From the NCBI RefSeq assembly GCF_022788635.1, contig NZ_CP076024.1, forward strand, positions 4,565,503 through 4,629,502: 64,000 nt of DNA, written 5' to 3'. This stretch comes from Methylobacter sp. S3L5C. GTDB taxonomy: Bacteria; Pseudomonadota; Gammaproteobacteria; Methylococcales; Methylomonadaceae. The translations under genes were made by a program, and so were the position numbers. Shown piece by piece: positions 61,055 to 64,000 of the stretch. Position 1 is the first letter of the stretch, and each line of letters starts with the position of its first letter. Under the pieces are notes generated by a model. The model saw only the letters and a list, made by a program, of their open reading frames with translations, was not told the DNA's origin and made no database searches.

Positions 61055-61900
61055 ATGGCTAAAAATCTTAAAACCGGATGGAAAATCATTGGTCGCTCCG
61101 GGGCAACAGTCGATGGACGCAAGATCGATCCTGCCCAATTAGAACAAGCAGCCAAGAACTATAACAAGGATTTGTTTACGGCACTGGTTTGGCCAGAGCA
61201 TGAGCGTTGGTACAACATGGGGACTGTTGAAGAACTGCGTACTGAAAAAAATACCGAAGGTGGTATGGACTTGTTGGCTATCATCGCACCGAATGATTAT
61301 TACCTCAGTATTAATAAAGCGGAACAGAAACTGTTTACCAGTATGGAACTGATGCCGGACTTTAGAAAAAGTGGTGAAGTTTATCTAACCGGTTTAGCGG
61401 CAACCGATAGTCCTGCTTCAACAGGAACGACTGAAATGCGCTTTAGTTCAATCAATAACAAAGATGCTCTGTTATCGGTATTTACCGAACATACCAGCCA
61501 AGATATCGATGACCAGCCACCCGGTTGGTTTAAAAAACTATTCACCGAAAAATTCACCCACCCTGACGAGACTATTATGGACAAGAAAGCATTGGAAGCC
61601 CTGGCGGCTAAATTTACCCAATTGGAAGATAAAATTTCCAAGTTAACACCGACTCAACAGCCATCGGAAAAAACACCGGCTGAAAATTATGCCGCATTAG
61701 CAGAAGAAGTTAAGGCGCTAACGATAGCCTTTGCAGCATTAAAGGCTGACAAACCTACCGAAGAAGATGGCAAATTTACAGCACTGTCTGTTGAACTTGC
61801 TGAACTAACCCTGGCATTTAAAGCTGCTGTTGGTAGCAAGGAAGGCACTGACCCCGGTGAGCATCAAGGCGATGGTACAGACCTTAACAGCTATCTGTAA
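61055..61900 (+). CDS. O: P2-type capsid scaffold/protease (GpO)
   Basis: 281 residues. N-terminal protease-like domain: KIIGRSGATVDGRKIDPAQL, NKDLFTALVWPEHERWYNMG, TSMELMPDFRKSGEVYLTGL AATDSPASTGT with the catalytic serine region. The C-terminal half is a charged helical scaffold (KALEALAAKFTQLEDKISKL). GpO guides capsid assembly and cleaves N, O and Q products. Confidence 0.94.
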   Translation: MAKNLKTGWKIIGRSGATVDGRKIDPAQLEQAAKNYNKDLFTALVWPEHERWYNMGTVEELRTEKNTEGGMDLLAIIAPNDYYLSINKAEQKLFTSMELMPDFRKSGEVYLTGLAATDSPASTGTTEMRFSSINNKDALLSVFTEHTSQDIDDQPPGWFKKLFTEKFTHPDETIMDKKALEALAAKFTQLEDKISKLTPTQQPSEKTPAENYAALAEEVKALTIAFAALKADKPTEEDGKFTALSVELAELTLAFKAAVGSKEGTDPGEHQGDGTDLNSYL

Positions 61901-61932
61901 GCAATAACTTATCTACCAATAAGGGACTACCC

Positions 61933-62943
61933 ATGAATTTATGCAAAGAATCAAAAATTGCACTGACATTATTAATCGCTAATACCGCACTTGCTTTTAA
62001 TGCAAAAGTGGGCGAACAGTTTTCCGCCACACCGATCATAGCCCAGACGATCTATCAAAAAATCGTCGAAAACGGCAATGCCTTTTTAAGCATGATCAAT
62101 GTGCAGGCAGTTTCTGAGGTTGCTGGTGAAAAAGTTGGTGTCGGCGTTAGTGGCCGTGTTGCCAGTCGTACCGATACCTCAGGTGCAGGTGAGAGACTGC
62201 CAAAAAACTTGGCATCAACTCTGGCACATGGCTATCAATTGTTTGCCACAGAGTTTGATATTGCCCTGAAATACGCACAGATCGATGCCTGGGCAAAAAA
62301 TCCTAACTTTGCACTGCTGTATATGCAAGCCGTTAGAGAAGCCATCGCAAATGACATGTTGCAAGTCGGCTGGACCGGAACATCGGCAGCGACTGCAACC
62401 AACATTGCGAACAATCCATTACTGCAAGATTTAAACATTGGTTGGTTACAACTGATACGTGGATTTAATTCTGGCTCACAACGGGTTATCGGCACTGTTG
62501 GCGCACCGGTATCGTTAGGTACATCAGGAACCTTTAAAAACCTTGACGTACTCGCTCATGTTGCCAAGCAGCGTATTGCGCCGCAATTTAGAAACCGTCC
62601 TGATTTAGTCTTGTTGGTCGGTGCCAATGTTCTGGCGAATCAGGAACAAACGTATTACACACTTAATGGTAATACACCGACAGAAAAAGCCATGACTAAT
62701 GGCTTGATTACGCGTGCTTATGCAGGCCTACCAACTATTGCACCACCGTTTATGCCGGATAGCACATTGCTAATCACACCGTTAAAAAACCTGTCGATTT
62801 ACTATCAAGACAGTTCGGTTCGACGTTTGCAAAAAGACAAACCCGAAAAGAACGAAGTACAGGAGTTTAATTCGGTTAACCAGGGCTATGTCGTTGAAGA
62901 AGAACTAGCCACATCATTTGTTGAAAACATTACCTTCGTTTAA
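61933..62943 (+). CDS. N: P2-type major capsid protein (GpN)
   Basis: 336 residues. Typical GpN pattern: FSATPIIAQTIYQKIVENGN AFL, MINVQAVSEVAGEKVGVGVS G, GWTGTSAATAT, VGANVLANQEQTYYTLNGNT, GLPTIAPPFMPD. HK97-fold shell protein. Follows O by 32 bp; the next gene starts 2 bp after the stop. The shell protein a P4-type satellite would borrow. Confidence 0.96.
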   Translation: MNLCKESKIALTLLIANTALAFNAKVGEQFSATPIIAQTIYQKIVENGNAFLSMINVQAVSEVAGEKVGVGVSGRVASRTDTSGAGERLPKNLASTLAHGYQLFATEFDIALKYAQIDAWAKNPNFALLYMQAVREAIANDMLQVGWTGTSAATATNIANNPLLQDLNIGWLQLIRGFNSGSQRVIGTVGAPVSLGTSGTFKNLDVLAHVAKQRIAPQFRNRPDLVLLVGANVLANQEQTYYTLNGNTPTEKAMTNGLITRAYAGLPTIAPPFMPDSTLLITPLKNLSIYYQDSSVRRLQKDKPEKNEVQEFNSVNQGYVVEEELATSFVENITFV

Positions 62944-62945
62944 TC

Positions 62946-63620
62946 ATGAATTTATTAGATGCCATCAAGGCCGCACAGCGTGAAGAGACAGCTACTACAG
63001 GTATTGATCCCTATAGTTTGGATGATGCCCGTTGTTTAATTGGCCAGGCTGTCGGTGAACTGGACTTTTATCAGTCAGCGATGATGGTTGATCAGATCAA
63101 GATTAAAAATGAAGTCACGCTGGAAGGCAAAGCCCGTGTTAAAGCGCTGGTATTACCAACCTACCTTGAGTTTGTTGGCGTGTATGTTGGTCAAGAACAG
63201 AACTATCCCAATGATGTTGCGGTACAAGTGATGATCTGGTTACTGGATGTGGGTAACATTCATGACGGTTTAGAGTTGGCACTATGCCTGGTTAAGCAAG
63301 GCCAAAAGATGCCGGTTAAGTTTAACCGCGATATACCGACTTTTTTATGTGATTTCTTTTACGACTGGGCTGGTGCAGAACTTAAAAAAGAACATAGTGC
63401 CAGTCCCTATCTGGATACCTTAACCGCTGTTGCTGAAAACGACAGTTGGGCAGTGCATCCTTTATGTATGAGCAAGCTTTTTGCGATGCTGGCCAAGCAT
63501 AAGGAACAGTCCGGTGAATATCAAACCGCACTGGCTTTATGCCTGAAAGCTGAAGCGATTAATCCCGAGAAAGCCGGGGTTAAAGGCTTGAAAGAACGAG
63601 TGCAGGCGAAACTGCAATAA
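62946..63620 (+). CDS. M: P2-type terminase endonuclease subunit (GpM)
   Basis: 224 residues. Matches the small terminase of P2: KVKALVLPTYLEFVGVYV-like segment with YLEFVGVYVGQEQNYPNDVA, VQVMIWLLDVGNIHDGLELA, MPVKFNRDIPTFLCDFFYDW. The subunit cuts cos during packaging. Next in the N-M order of P2. Confidence 0.93.
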   Translation: MNLLDAIKAAQREETATTGIDPYSLDDARCLIGQAVGELDFYQSAMMVDQIKIKNEVTLEGKARVKALVLPTYLEFVGVYVGQEQNYPNDVAVQVMIWLLDVGNIHDGLELALCLVKQGQKMPVKFNRDIPTFLCDFFYDWAGAELKKEHSASPYLDTLTAVAENDSWAVHPLCMSKLFAMLAKHKEQSGEYQTALALCLKAEAINPEKAGVKGLKERVQAKLQ

Positions 63621-63734
63621 AAGGCTCTCCAAGCCCTGGCTGACAACACCGCTGTAATTCACCTGACGGTTCGATATTACAAAGGTTGTTTGTCCAGGCA
63701 CTAAATCAGATCTACCCCTTTTTAAGGAATAGCT

Positions 63735-63977
63735 ATGCCGCGTTTTTTATTAATGACTATTATTTTGTTGCTCGCAGCGTGTACGCAACCGACAGAATTT
63801 GACGATGGTTATCAGTTGGGTGATCTCTCAATGTTAACCAAGCGTGAAGCACTTGTTTTATTCGATAACATAGAAATTTATTGCAGTAAAAACAGTGATT
63901 CAGTACTCAGAAAGCAGGCGTTATTGTTGCTGCATGTTAATTATCCATTGATTCCGGTTAACGGGATTTGCGGCTAA
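63735..63977 (+). CDS. Small lipoprotein inserted in the head operon
   Basis: 80 residues. Lipoprotein signal with LLLAAC (Cys 16), then an acidic domain with two more cysteines (IYCSKN near 52 and VNGICG at the end), possibly a disulfide. Ribosome site TAAGGAAT. In P2 the next gene after M is L; a lipoprotein at this place is unusual. It could be a surface exclusion or lysogenic conversion factor, which is conjecture. 114 bp separates it from M. Confidence 0.8.
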   Translation: MPRFLLMTIILLLAACTQPTEFDDGYQLGDLSMLTKREALVLFDNIEIYCSKNSDSVLRKQALLLLHVNYPLIPVNGICG

Positions 63978-64000
63978 TGAGTTTAACCGGCAAGCCATCA
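63977..64000 (+). CDS. Start of next head gene (probably GpL), cut by window
   Basis: ATG overlapping the lipoprotein stop (TAATGA), encoding MSLTGKPS to the window end. In P2 the head-completion gene L follows M, so L is the expected identity; the visible residues are too few to show it. Confidence 0.45.

Overview
Organism. The window looks like a chromosome segment of a gammaproteobacterium, most likely a methanotroph of the Methylococcales type. The grounds are the end of an NAD-dependent formate dehydrogenase accessory operon (FdhD, FdsD) at the left edge, a MscK-type channel, a Wzx/Wzy exopolysaccharide locus, and many REP-like palindromes with REP-associated transposases. The lineage is an inference; no rRNA or other marker gene is present.

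Region 1 (1-8 kb), core chromosome: FdhD end, FdsD, a small coiled-coil protein, a rhodanese lipoprotein with a large mechanosensitive channel, a membrane/spermidine-synthase-like fusion, a cold-shock protein and an RRM RNA-binding protein. Region 2 (8.3-30.5 kb), exopolysaccharide locus: initiating polyprenyl-phosphate sugar transferase, VanZ-like protein, Wzx flippase, CgeB-like and GT4/GT2 glycosyltransferases, two acyltransferases, Wzy-like polymerase, secreted beta-helix protein, WecB/TagA transferase and UDP-glucose dehydrogenase. Repeats invade the locus: two REP-associated tyrosine transposases (10.5 and 25.3 kb), each flanked by its own palindrome family, and a 0.6 kb tandem array at 12.2-12.8 kb. 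Region 3 (30.5-34.8 kb): repeats, a heptad-repeat DUF3782-like protein, a HAD hydrolase, a DUF1993 protein, a tiny SmbP-like protein and a dead IS4-type transposase.

Region 4 (about 35.0-47.9 kb), a P4-like satellite or integrative element: P4-type integrase, AlpA, Rha, an Ash/Icd-like protein, three tandem paralogues of unknown function, a Toprim primase, a DUF927-like helicase, a candidate origin rich in TGGGGA motifs, a 13-unit 39/40-bp array, one unknown gene beside the integrase and a doubly broken RelBE module (IS3-type insertion in the antitoxin, nonsense codon in the toxin). Region 5 (about 47.9-64 kb, continuing beyond the window), a P2-like prophage: integrase, C-type repressor, RHH regulator, a set of BRO/ORF6N/antirepressor proteins, a Toprim-helicase replication protein, BrnTA, an Ogr/Delta activator, then divergent Q-P and O-N-M head genes. 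A fragment matching the 3' end of tmRNA (ssrA) or a tRNA lies between the two elements.

Working together: the satellite has replication, regulation and integration genes but no head or tail genes, and the adjacent prophage has them. The two share a homologous protein of unknown function, and direct repeats near the satellite ends suggest tandem integration at one attachment site. This helper-satellite pair, with the array, the candidate origin, new repeat boxes in the P/O divergent region and two structured RNAs, is the strongest candidate for an undescribed system here.
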